Shown here in pieces: positions 46,485 to 58,400 of a stretch of DNA of 64,000 nucleotides; the first letter of the stretch is position 1, and each line of letters starts with the position of its first letter. Source of the DNA: Macquaria australasica (taxonomy: Eukaryota; Chordata; Actinopteri; Centrarchiformes; Percichthyidae); NCBI GenBank assembly GCA_005408345.1, contig SEMN01000062.1, forward strand, positions 1,139,085 through 1,203,084. The letters run 5' to 3'. The translations under genes and the position numbers were made by a program. The notes beneath the pieces were generated by a model, which did no database searches, was not told the origin of the DNA, and worked only from the letters and a program-made list of their open reading frames with translations.

Positions 46485-47986
46485 TCAGGCCAGCTGCTTC
46501 TTCCTCCTTACCACATGAGAGGAGGTAGGGGGTGGTTGGTCAGACCGCATCCCTTCCTGAGGGAAAGACTTTTTCGGCCACGGGCCCTTTGGAGCCGATG
46601 CTCTCGGCGGGGCTTGAGGGGCTGCCTGAGGCTTGGGCAGCCTGGGTATTCTGAAAGTGGGAGGTGGCCGCACCACCGCTTGGACGAAGGATTGGCGATG
46701 GGCCGCAGGGGTGGCAGAGGGCGCCCTTCTCGGCAGACACAGCTTCAGAGCTTCATCCTCCCTCTTTCTCTCCTCACATCTCTTTTGCATCGATGTGACC
46801 GCCGTACCGAAGAGGTGGTGAGATCCAGCCAACGGGCTCTCTCCTGCAGGACCATCAACCCCATGGCTCTGCCCTGTGACTGGATCGCCACCTTGTGCAG
46901 GTGGAGGCAGTGGTCGGTGACGATGCACACCTCGTCCCATAATGCGGGATCAGGCGAAGGCGTCATCTCCTCCTCCAGCTCGGCTTGGTATGCCATCAGG
47001 AGGGATGTGGCATTGAGTGCCCGGACCGACAGTGCAGCTGCCTTGTATGCCTTATCTGTCAGGCTGGATTGAAAACGGTCCGCTTTGGACGGGAGTGTAG
47101 GCCCCGGTGATGAGTGGAGGTGGGCTGCCACCACGGGCTCCACCGGGGGGATGTTGCGGAAACCGTGGCTCTCCATCCCCTCACAGTCAAGCATGGAGCT
47201 GCCTGCCACAGGATGCTTCTCTCTGTAAGGCTTGTTGCGCCAAGAGAGAGCAAATTCCTCCAGTAATTCCGGGAAAAGGGGCAGGAGATGTTTTCCCGTC
47301 CTCTTTACTTTGGGCAGCTTTTTCCCGTCATAGCGAGACCGCGACACCTCGGCCTGAACTTCAGGCCATTGGATGTTGAGCTTAGCAGCCGCGCGTTTGC
47401 ACACGTCCTGCAAGTCCAAGTCCAATACGGGGGAAGACGAGTCCTCGGTTCCCGCCGGAGCCGCCATTGAGGGTTGGGGTTTTGCAACCCGGCCAGACAG
47501 TGCCAGTGAAGAGTCGTCGTCTTCATCCTCGTCGGTCATGAGGAGTTCCGACCCACCGTCCGAGTCATCATCCGCTGCACCAACCTGACAATCCAGCGGA
47601 CCTGCCGCGAGGCCGGGTCCGGTCGACAGCGGGTCACTGAAGTCAAGCTGATCCCCCTAGCTTGGTCCAGCTTCAGCGTCGGCAGCCATGGTCTGAACAA
47701 GATCCATCGGCTCCAGAGCCGCCGCTGCGGTAGAAGCCATAATTGGGTCGCCGCCGGACAAATTCGTCTGACGAGCCAGACGGCGACGGAGCACTTTGAG
47801 GGAGAACCGGCCACAGTGTGTGCACCCCTCCGTGGACTCAAAGGCGGCTTGGGCGTGTTTCAGGCCAAGACACATCACACACATCTGGTGAGTATGCCAG
47901 CTCGAAATGTTATTCCCGCAAGGGCAGGCTCGCGCCTGTGATTTCTCATCTGCTGTGGTGGGCACATGAGCGGCAGCCATGGTCAC
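46485..47986 (-). pseudogene. Broken gag-like gene of the DIRS-type element
   Basis: Starts about 47986 with a cysteine-rich part (CPCG, CVMCLGLKHAQAAFE, CTHCG), which I associate with DIRS gag. That frame stops at 47657. The next long stretch (47539-46745) is in another frame, and the C-terminal part with EALKLCLPRR (about 46760-46730) is in a third. At least two frameshifts or a stop therefore break the gene. An acidic run (DEDEDDDSS) opens the middle part. Confidence 0.7.
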
Positions 47987-49074
47987 TAGCAGGGTTTGTT
48001 AGCTGTGAAGCTATGCTGTATGCGCGCTATTGCTAACCTGGTGTGGCTAGGGGATAGCGGGAACCGACTGGGAGTGTTGCGACTTCCAGGCAGATTATAC
48101 AGCTGGAGTATTGCTACTCTATGATTTGTTAGCCAAAAGCTTAGTTTGGTAAAGTATTCCTACTTTGGTGGGGTATTGCTACCGTAGAGTGTTGCCACTC
48201 AGTTTGGCTAGCTGCCAAAAGTATTGCTACTTTCGACAGTTAGCAGCCCAGACTACTGTTTGGTGACAGGCTAGTGTGAGCGGTCACTCTCGGATAACTG
48301 AGCAGACCGTGAACCAAGCGCCCGGTGACCGAGTTTTGCTCGTGTCGATGGGCAGTTAAGCTAGGTCACAGAAAGACAGTTAGCTCCAGAGAGAAGGTTT
48401 GGGACTTCTGCTCGTAGCGAGAAGAGGTTTTTGAATGACTGGCAGCGTAGTGTCAGACCCTTTTTATAGGGGGAGGGTCTCCACCCTCCCTGACACTGAC
48501 GTGCTTAGTTCCAGCCAATCCTGGCTGGCAGAATGTAATAGGAGCTGCTGATGAGGTCACGCTATAGGCGTTCCCAATGTGAGACACGAAACGAATGCTA
48601 TGAAAGAGAACTCACTATTTTTTGCAGGACTGACCCAAAGGGTGTGACACACCAGGCCAGTGATGGTGTCCAAAGGTCAACTCTCAGTGGGATCAATGCA
48701 TGTGTTCTTTCTGTGGGACCCACATTTTCTTTGCATCAGAATTTATATGTCACTTAATGAATTATTCGCAGGATTTATTGTCTCCACATGTATTGTTGCT
48801 AAATAGTTTCCCATAATAAGTGATGGTGACTCAAATACTACAGATTAACTTTATTTTATCAGCCCCTGAACTTGTTGTTGTATTGCACCATCTAGTGGAA
48901 CACCTAAGGGTTACGCTTTCAGATTTTAGCAGAATTTAATATATAGTATTTTATTCATCTTAATGTCTGTATTTCGCCCAGGATAATGTTACATTCTTTA
49001 GTTAGCAAATGTTTCAAAGGAAGTTTCCTGTCAATAAAGACAAACACAGGTTTTTATATCAACGTATTAATATT

Positions 49075-52000
49075 TTATTCTAATTACAATAAACAGAATA
49101 TATCAGTCCCTTATTTGTACAAAAATACCTGAAAAGGTTACAATTAAGATTTATAAGCCATTCAGCTATTTACAGATTGAAGCAAAGCACATTTTGAATA
49201 CAGAAGCTCTCTCTTACAAAAAAAGAGACAAGTTACTGTTTGTTTGTTTTTTGCATTCCCTGAAATACATAATAGTTTATATTTTTATATATAGATATAT
49301 TTTTACTTTACTCATTTGTACATCCACGGTATGTTGCATTGTGACAATGTTATGAAAATGCACAAGAGTCAAGGTGAAAATCGATCAAATCTTTACAGGA
49401 TAGGGGGCAAATTACTTTCAACTCCAAAAGTGAACTGAAACTTCAACTTCAAAATACAAGCTTTCATTCTTCATCACCTTTCGCCAGAATCGTTTGGAGT
49501 GCCGTTTTCTGTTTCTGAATTGCATTCAACGAGTACTTTGAAAAATTGCAAGGTTTTTGAGTGTGAACGGTCCCCTCTGAACGGTAGCTTTGTCTGTCAT
49601 TTGGCCCACATGTTAGGTCAGGTTTGTGCAGAGAAAGAGGAGTCATCAGAGGCACCATCTGTTGTTACAAGTTACCTGGCTACCAAAACTGCACCCCACT
49701 GTCAGTTATTTTATTTACACGTTTGAGCGTCTATTTGATTATCTCTGTAAGACACAGTGTAACACGATGAAATGGATCCCATTAGATGATTTCTTCTAAT
49801 TTACTAGAAATGATGGCATGGAAATTGAGGATGTTTCATGAATTGGTCACCTGTTGTTAACAAATGTGAATAGGTTGAATAGGTATCATTGTTAGAGATG
49901 GGGTTTGAAATCAGCTCAGGTAGCCAGGTGAGTATTTTAGGCTTTTTTATAAACAGCTTAAACAATAGTATTAACAACGCTGTTAACTGTACTCTTTAAA
50001 TAGTACTGGATCTACTAAATTTTTCCTGGTGGTGCACATAATGAAGAAAAGTGTGTTGTAACAAGTCCAAGCCTAATGAAATGCAAATATTTATGAATCC
50101 ACCATCATCTTGTACATAAAAGTCCCAGAGATCTGATGGACCAGTAGTTTTTAAAATGCTTCCAGTCAACCCTGAACAACCCAGTTATTCATTTCTGTTA
50201 AGTGTAACAATGTGGATATGCAAATCCCCTGATTTCTTTTCTCATATGTTCACTAATTTAATTGATCTTTCTGCCTTTTACATTTAGAGTAAGACCCTGT
50301 GACTATAACAGTTTTTATGCGAATACTGACTCCACTTTATAGGCTACCTGTTCCTCACATGTTGACACCTGCCAGAAAAAGATGAAATAATGGGAGTTTG
50401 AGGATGACTGCAAAGTGGGTAGACTGAATCAAATCTCAGGGGGGTAAGATTAGAATTTAGAAACAGCTAACCTCAACATTTCAGTGACGTCTCAATAGCT
50501 TAAGATGACTTACAGCAACTACAAAAGAATGTATGTATTGTTATAACCTAGATATCTCCAAATGTCCACATATCAAATACCAGTGACAGAATCCCTGCAC
50601 ATTAAACTCAAAATCCACATTCATGCAAATGATAAAACCTTTCTACTAAATTAAGTTTCTTCATTCTGCTGAAAGGAGGTCAATGCCGTGACCCATCTAA
50701 CAATGTTGCCTTGCTGTGTCTGTATGTGGGGGGCATTTAAAGATTTTCATTGAAGCCTGCAGCAAGTTAATTTTCACACAAGTGAAATGTGGCTCCTATG
50801 AGGACTACTGTGGGACTCGCTGCTGTATGAGAGCCCTGTAAACCCAGAGATGGTACTTTTTTCTCTAAAGAGGAGCTGAGGAGGTTTCTTCAGGAGTTGA
50901 AATGTTGTACCAAGGACTCAACCCGCTGGGCTACCAGTTACAGCCATGAACACAAATAAAATACATACACACTGACACACACACACAGAGCAGTGTTTGA
51001 ATCACTGTTGTCTTTTCAGATTGTAATCGTCTTTTTTTTTTACTAAATAAAAGCCTGTGTTTCCTGTAAAGACTTGAATATAAAGGGCTTTTTTCTACAT
51101 CTAAATTTCTAAAAATCTTTCTTTATGGCAAGGCGTTTAAAACAGTGAATTATGAGAATGTTTTACTTGACCCAGTTTCCCAAAAACATTTGTGGCTTTA
51201 TTATTTTGATTCACTACTACTTGTTCTAGTTTAGATCACCACAAAACAGTGATGATGAGAACATTTGAGGCTTTTTTAACATAAAAGAGTTGGAACTCAT
51301 AAAAGAAGATATTTTCATAGATCTGTGAGAAATGAGAACAGTAATTAAAAGGGTAAAAAACAAACTTAGTGACTAATGCTTTGGGAAACGTAGGTTTTTT
51401 TTGTTTGTTGTTGTTTTCAATTTCACAACATTCCACCTGTCATCTATTGGAATGACAATGTTAACACTATGGATGCCAGTGTGCTTTAAAACATCACTTC
51501 ATAACAAGTGTTGATGATGGCAAAATTGCTTTTGAATGAAACTAAAAAAAACAAAGAAAGTACATCAATAGATGCTCTGTCATTACCACAATAATAATTA
51601 GAATAACAAATCACACTGGTCAATCATTTCATGGTAATGACAAAAGAAAACAGTACAGAACAGCGCTGAGAAAAATAAATCTAAAATTTTCAAGTAATCA
51701 GTCACATCCAGATAAATAAATACATTTTGCTGCAACAATACTTTAAAAAATGATTGAGTCATTGCATCTTAGATAAATAATGGTGACCATGCACAGAGAG
51801 TCAATATTGTGCAGCTATTCTGCATCTCAGATGTTCAATATACTTTAGGACAACCTGCAGGTAAATGAATCATGGCTGTTGATGTTGCATTACAGGTAAC
51901 TACAAAGAGATATCTAATCATCTATGTGAGTTTTTAGTGATGGAATAATACAAAAATGGGAAAACAGCTGTTTGTGGTGAGACATGTCAAAGAGGGTGAT

Positions 52001-54533
52001 TATGAACCAATTTTACAGGGAGTGACAGACTCTGAGTATCATCAGAAATACTTCCAATAACTTTGGGCATTTACCTACTGTATGTCTTCCCAGAGTTTGA
52101 GATGGCTGGGTTTTGCCCTTCACGTGTTATCCGTTTAGTTCCATTCTGCCAGACATGCTCAATGCTAAAAAAGTATCACCATGTATTCAAATAGAAATCT
52201 GATCCAGGTCATCTAGAGACACTGTGGTGAAATCTCCCTTTCACTGTAGTTAATTACAGGAGCTCCATCGTAGACTTGGCCAAAACACAAAGGGAAATCC
52301 AATTAAATTTTTTTATTTGTGACTGACCTTGGCTGGCATTAGGAAAACAATTGATTTTTGCTGAAATTGCACTGTCTGGGACGAAAGGTGGGTGTATCCA
52401 GTGCCCTCAAACTAACTCAGTAAGAGTTTTATGTCCTCTGTTTTTTCAGTCTGATGCTCTCATTATCGTCAATCAAAAACACATCATGTACCACAGGCAA
52501 CTCAGTAAACTCAAGTGAAGGGACATGGGTTAAAATAATCCAAATGGGCCCTGTAGTACTTTAGCAGTCAGAAGTCTGATTCCTAAAATTTCCAGTTTTT
52601 TGTTGCTGCCACGCCCCTGAGAGTGTAGTTTCACTTTATCCAACAGCAGGCTAAAGAAAGTGTGATGAGACCGGGTCAGAGTGGTCTAGAGGAGCAAGAG
52701 ATAGAGAAGGAGAGGCAGCTGTCATTTGTTTACAATATTCTTCTCTCCCTACACATTTTTTTTCCCCACACTGTAGCAACAGCGGCTAGCTTTTTGTAGA
52801 CAGTCTGCCTGAATTCATAAAGAGGTGGCGTGCAGTAGGCAGTAGGTGTATGTGTGACACTGTTGGTTCACAAGTTCTTCCAGGTAGAAAAAGGCCGCAT
52901 TATATGGAATGTAATGCACAGAGTCTACTATCGGTGTGGAGTCAGAGAACACTAAACCATGTTCCTAGCCACATTTATGTTTGACAGCATCTCGCTGACT
53001 TCCAACAGGTAGGAGGCAATTTGTGGAATAATATGTGAAACGTATGTGAAAAGAGGGCCCAGAACCAGGACAGATGTTTCCCACTGGATCCACTGCATCT
53101 CTGGGCTGACCTGGTTTTGTTTAACTAACGACTGATCATTTTTGTTTCCTTTGATTTGCTGTCACTTGAAAAAGACCTGAAGGAAATGCTAGTGGTTATC
53201 ATTCCCTGTGCTGTGGTGAAGAGAATCAAACAAACAATTTACACTCCATTGTCCCACTTGATCTCCTGCAACAGGTTTCATCATGCCTTTGCTTGCAGTG
53301 AACTACTGCATATGGTTGCACTTGCTAATTTCCCAGAAAAAGTTACCTGGTTACACTTTTCAGCATTGCAATCACCATAACTGTCTACCTGGTTACAACA
53401 TTCTTCCAGCTTTATTACTTGTTATTTCACCCTGAATGACACCATGGTTTGATTACTGCTTATTCATTTTTGTGGAAGTTGCATGGGAAATATTTTAGAG
53501 AACTGGAGCGTGCAATAGAAGTACAGAATGACCTTATTGTAGCTTATGTGAGTAATTCTGTCCAGAATGCAAAAGGTGGACTTTAAAAAAAAGTATTAAA
53601 GACAATTTTGATAACAATACATAACTGCAATGAATGTATCATTAAGAAAAGAAACCCTGTGTGGTCAGAGATGATTCTGTGAGGGTGGACAATTTAGATT
53701 TTGTAATGTCCACTCTTAAAAAAATACTTTGTTTCAACAGTTCCAGATTTTTCTTTAGCCGTTTTCTCTAGGCTAGTCTGACGTGACAAACTTCTGATGT
53801 TTCCAAGCCTCAAAAGGATCCAAAAGCAACACTCTTTCCTGTGCCACCAAATCACATCCATGTTGAATTTTGACATGTCCTTACATGCCTATGACACTAG
53901 AGGGCGGTGGCACCATCTCACAGTTAAGTAATGTGACAGCGGAGAAGTCATGCTCCGTCAAAGGCAACTCCCAGTTCGATGAGTGCAAAACTAAGAGACA
54001 ATCAACCTCCATCTACAGTATATTCTTTGAGGACGTGTGATGAAGTTTGAATGAGACTACTGTTTGTTCTCAGAGAGCAGAGTGGTCCACACCAAAGCCT
54101 GAATTGTCCTGCTGATTGTCCAGTTGAAGGGAAATACAGTCTACACTTGAGCTGTGTGATAAAACCTTGTGGGTCACTGTGTCCAAGCTTATTGATGACT
54201 ATGGGTAGCAAGATTGTGGAAGAATTTGCAACAGCATTGACACAAACGGCAGTGTTCATTTCCTTTATCTTGTCTCTTCTTGACTGAGGAACCTCGTGTG
54301 CATCCAACTCCTAAAACGTCCATGCAAACCAGAGGGAGTCCAACAAGTCAGCAGTCTCCGGCGGACTTACGACAATATAAAATGACAACAACGAAACGTC
54401 AGTCAATTCACCAGCTTCTTATAAGGATAAAAACAAAAAGAACCAACCGACAGAAAGGTTCTTGATATTTTGTTTGTTTTAGGCAGAGTCAGGTCAAGTG
54501 ATAAGGGTCATGGGGTCAGATGATCCGAAGATG
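49075..54533 (-). other. grb10: Probable long 3' untranslated region of grb10
   Basis: Begins just after the grb10 TGA. No coding exon is recognisable for 5.4 kb, the sequence is almost free of transposons, and a reverse-strand AATAAA at 49074-49079 could end the transcript. Long 3' untranslated regions are usual for this gene family. Nearer AATAAA signals exist, so a shorter form is equally possible. Confidence 0.35.
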
Positions 54534-54680
54534 TCATAAGGCCACGACGGTGCACGGGTGTTTGAGTTTACAAGGCAGCACTCCTCTGTTGAGCTGGTAG
54601 AACTCCACCAGCTGAATCAGGTCGGTGAATTTGGTGGCGCCGTCGTCAAGGCTGAAGAAGACTTGGCCGTCCTCTTCACA
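54534..54680 (-). CDS. grb10: grb10 last exon, SH2 end and stop
   Basis: 48 codons and TGA (CEEDGQVFFSLDDG to KLKHPCTVVAL). The acceptor is TGGCAG|TGT. It ends like human Grb10, close to the SH2 boundary. Confidence 0.96.
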   Translation of the reverse strand, partial: CEEDGQVFFSLDDGATKFTDLIQLVEFYQLNRGVLPCKLKHPCTVVAL

Positions 54681-55441
54681 CTGCCAGCGTCAAAGGGTCC
54701 GGGCAAGAGCGAGCAGGGACACACCACATGGCAAGAGAAAAGAAAGGACAAGGTGAAAAAGAGAACATCAGACTCTTTTTTTTAAAGGCCATAACAACTG
54801 TTTTACATATTTGAGCTTGTTAGCATCAAATCACATATATTTCCCATTACTACTGACTATTTTGTAAACCATATTCTAATTTTTAAGATTGATTTCCTAC
54901 AGTTTAGAGAGGTCCTGGCTTCCAGAGACCATTTTTATTCAGGTAAGACCAAATTCACATTAACCTGTTAATGCTTTGACTTAATGGTTTGCCTTCTGGG
55001 AATTGCATAGCTGACAAAAACAATGCTTTTTGGTCAGAAATCATGCAAAGTTGATGGGCAGTGCAATATGATCTGTAAAGGAGTACAGCAGCATTTTGCC
55101 ATAAATCATTTTGAACACAACAAACAAAGCGAAAATTGACATGTCACAAAATACACATAAATGTTGCAACGTGTATTTTCAACGTTCAATGTCCACTGTT
55201 TAATAAAAGAAAACCATTTTTAAAAGTATGTCAAAAATATATATACATATATATTAAACACCAAGAAATGCATACCGGTAGTATCTGGAAATGTTTGATT
55301 TTCTGGTGATGGCACAATGTGAGGACAAACGCCTTGGGGTTACTCTGACTGAGTCTCAGCAGAAACAACCTGTGCAACAAGAGAAAGGAGGACGCTGTGA
55401 GAAAACTATTCAGTTGACTTGATTTTATGGATGCAGTAAAG

Positions 55442-55498
<57 letters not shown>

Positions 55499-58400
55499 TT
55501 TCTGTTTTATTCTTATTCAGTGAATAAGAAATCTGCAAGTACAACATTTGTTTTAGCTGCAGCTCCCTTACCCATCTACTTGTCCCTGCTGGTGGATAAT
55601 GCGATGGGATTCTTCTCTGGTTATCCTGCCATGGAACCACAACTGAGCTATGTGGATGACTGCAGGGAAAATTAAAAAAAACAAAAAACATTTTAAAATA
55701 TGCTTTTAAAAAATGATTCACATTATTTACACTGAAAAAAGTGAAACAAACAAAGTTAACAATCAACTATTTTTCTTGATCCTAAATGTCTTTGCATTTA
55801 CCTGAGCTTAGTGAGGAGTGGTGCAGTGGACTGTGGGAGCCTAATATGTTCATTCGTGTACTCCTCTTCTGAGAGAGATGCCACACACAGACAAAACAAC
55901 AGGGATTAGTTCATGATCTGGCTCAGGGGGAGTAATTCTACTGTATTTATAATTTTTCTCAACACGTGGTGATGGAGCTTCACGTTTCCTAAGAGTTAAA
56001 TGTGCAAAGTACTTAACAACAGTCATTACTGTATTGTAAAAGTATTTTCTAACCTTAAATAAGAGCAAAGTTGACACTGGATTATATTAACTTAATTATC
56101 TTGGAGTTTAAGACACCCCACAGCCATATCAGCTTTATGAATAGACAAACAGCTTTTGTCTGCTCAGAAATAATTGAAAAATCAACACCTGAAGACCAGA
56201 GGAAATGAATATTTGAACAAAATTAATAGTGTCATCTGCAGAGATCTTTCGAGGTCCGCTCCTAGCATTGTTGACAGAGGTAAAAACTGAGGTTGTGTCT
56301 CACCCTCCATGCGTGTCCCTCCTCCATGGCAGCGCTCTGAGCTTCTACAGGGTTGTCAATCACCCTGCCTATCCTCCCTGAGAAATCCATGGCCACGAGG
56401 GAGTTCTCCGATACACTCCGCTAGGGGGAGACAGAGATACATGACAGTCAAAAATGTGGACTCAAAGGCAGCAACACAAGTGACCAGCTGCTTTAAGGTG
56501 CTTTGACTCAATTTGAAATAAAGAAGTAAACTTACCACAGGTGCTGAGAAGTGTGAAAGTAAGGTTTTTCTTTGTTGAGGAATCTTATAATTCTGGTATA
56601 ACACAATCCCATACTGTAAATAAAAAGAAACACAGAAGTCAAACAACACTATCAAAATTCTTAATTAGTGTATTGTAAATGATTAAAGGTTTGCTGGAAG
56701 TCTCTCAGTTGGGATCAGAAACTTCCCAACCCATTTTTGATCCCTGCCCAGAAATTATGTACTTTCTGACCAAAGTTTGGTATCTGTGCTATGATGTATG
56801 TGCTGTGGTGTGATCTGAAGAGAAAAAAAACACATAAAAAACTACACAATATATTTTTGAGACTGTCATGGCGTTACCTTAAAGAGTCGGAAGGCAGTCA
56901 TCCAACAGGTCCTGCCCTGTTCATCCTCAGCACACAGCATCCTCAACTCCTTCAGCTCCCCTCGACCTTTATTGGGCTGCAAATGAACATTTTTTAATCA
57001 TCATCACCATCACAACCATTATCACCATCATCACTGATAGAATTAACTGAGCTGAGAAAAAACAGTTTGCTCATCTACAACATTTATAATATATAAACCA
57101 ATAAACCAGAACCTCAGCATATGCATATACTGTACATATGCATGCCAGCATCCTCCTCATGAGACAGGGAGCTGCACAGCATGTCAATCATTGCTCCGCT
57201 CATAATATTTCATTAGAAATCAGTTTCATGTCACGTCTGTCATCTGAGACTCACCTTGATACAGAACCCGTAGTCTGTGGGTGCACCGTGCTGCTTTTTG
57301 CCTGTGATGACAGTGAAAATGTTGCTGTCTTCAAGGTCTGCTAGTAACTGTAGATGTCTGGGCTCCTGGAGACAGAAATAATTAATAAGTCAGAACATCA
57401 CAGAGAGACACAGCCTGGAGGTATGCTGACAGACAGAGACGTATGCAGAGACCACCATCAATAAAAGGCTGATTCTTTGAAGGTAATTATGTTTAATCTG
57501 GAATATTTACTGTGTTATTACTGTAAAATTTTAATGTAGTATGCATATGAATTCTTAAATGATAAAAATGACTAATTACAAAGTTAAAAAAATATTTATG
57601 TGTTAGAAAAATGACAATGAAATATATTCTGGTCCTTGAAGATGCTGTTACCTTTGAGGTTCCTTTTGTAGAGCAGTAGAGTCCTGAGCGCCGCAGGAAC
57701 ATGTAAACTTTCTTCCATGACTTCCTACCCACCTCCTTCACATACAGGTACCCCTGGATCTCTGGACAGCTACTGGTCGCTAGGAAGTTCTGAAAGAGGG
57801 AGCAAGAAAGACATGAAGCAGGGGATCAGCACACACAAGTTTGGATTTCTTCACTCTTTAATGTCCTCCATCAAGCACCCTCTGCCTCAGGAGGGCAACG
57901 CTGGATCACATCTGAAGCCTATAAGCTCTATGTCACCATCACAGCCACATACTGAAAGCTGTAGCAGACACCATCTGTAGAGGCATCACAGACGGGAGGC
58001 AGTTGCTTTTTGTCAAAGAACACAGCGTCATCTGGGCTTGCATCAGTGAAAGACTGACAGCTGATGGTTGAGATGGACGGCAGCTTGAATTCAGACATTG
58101 TGCTATTGTCTGAAATTTCAAAGGGTGTAGAGCGCTGAAGAGGGCTGATATTATCATTTGTATATACATATACATACATAAATATGTACAGTATATACAT
58201 AATTAATTTATGTTTTAAGCAGGGCCTGTAATTAATTTCTGAAAAAAAAAAGGAAAAAAAAAATTTGAACACAAAGTTTAACGTTATGCAATCTGCCTCT
58301 CAAGACAAACACAGTACATACGTTGAATCAACATACAGTACATTCCTATTGGGAACCCTTAAAGCCTAAATTGTCTTGTGGGTGTCTGAAGTATTTGGAG

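Larger units (their letters stand above)
44655..48612 (-). mobile_element. DIRS-type retroelement, internally deleted, with inverted terminal repeats
   Basis: About 4 kb, read on the minus strand. Its ends carry inverted repeats: 44655-44815 matches the complement of 48400-48540 (shared blocks include GGGAGGGTGGAGACCCTCCC and GCCAGGATTGGCTGGAACTA). Inside, in order, are a gag-like region (47986-46485), a reverse transcriptase and connection region (46470-44968), and an internal complementary region (44844-44893). There is no tyrosine recombinase, no methyltransferase-like domain and only a stump of RNase H. Inverted rather than direct terminal repeats plus an internal copy of the outer edge are hallmarks of DIRS elements. 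The coding parts are broken. Confidence 0.82.

Noticed and set aside
46261..47588. Plus-strand open frames up to 185 residues
   Set aside because: They are antisense shadows of the DIRS gag and RT region, which is GC-rich.
48613..48760. Possible continuation of the retroviral relic after the DIRS element
   Set aside because: No retroviral motif could be read on either strand, so continuity is not supported.
57928..58272. Minus-strand 114-residue frame between grb10 exons
   Set aside because: It has no splice sites in phase with the neighbouring exons and no similarity to Grb10. It is intronic.
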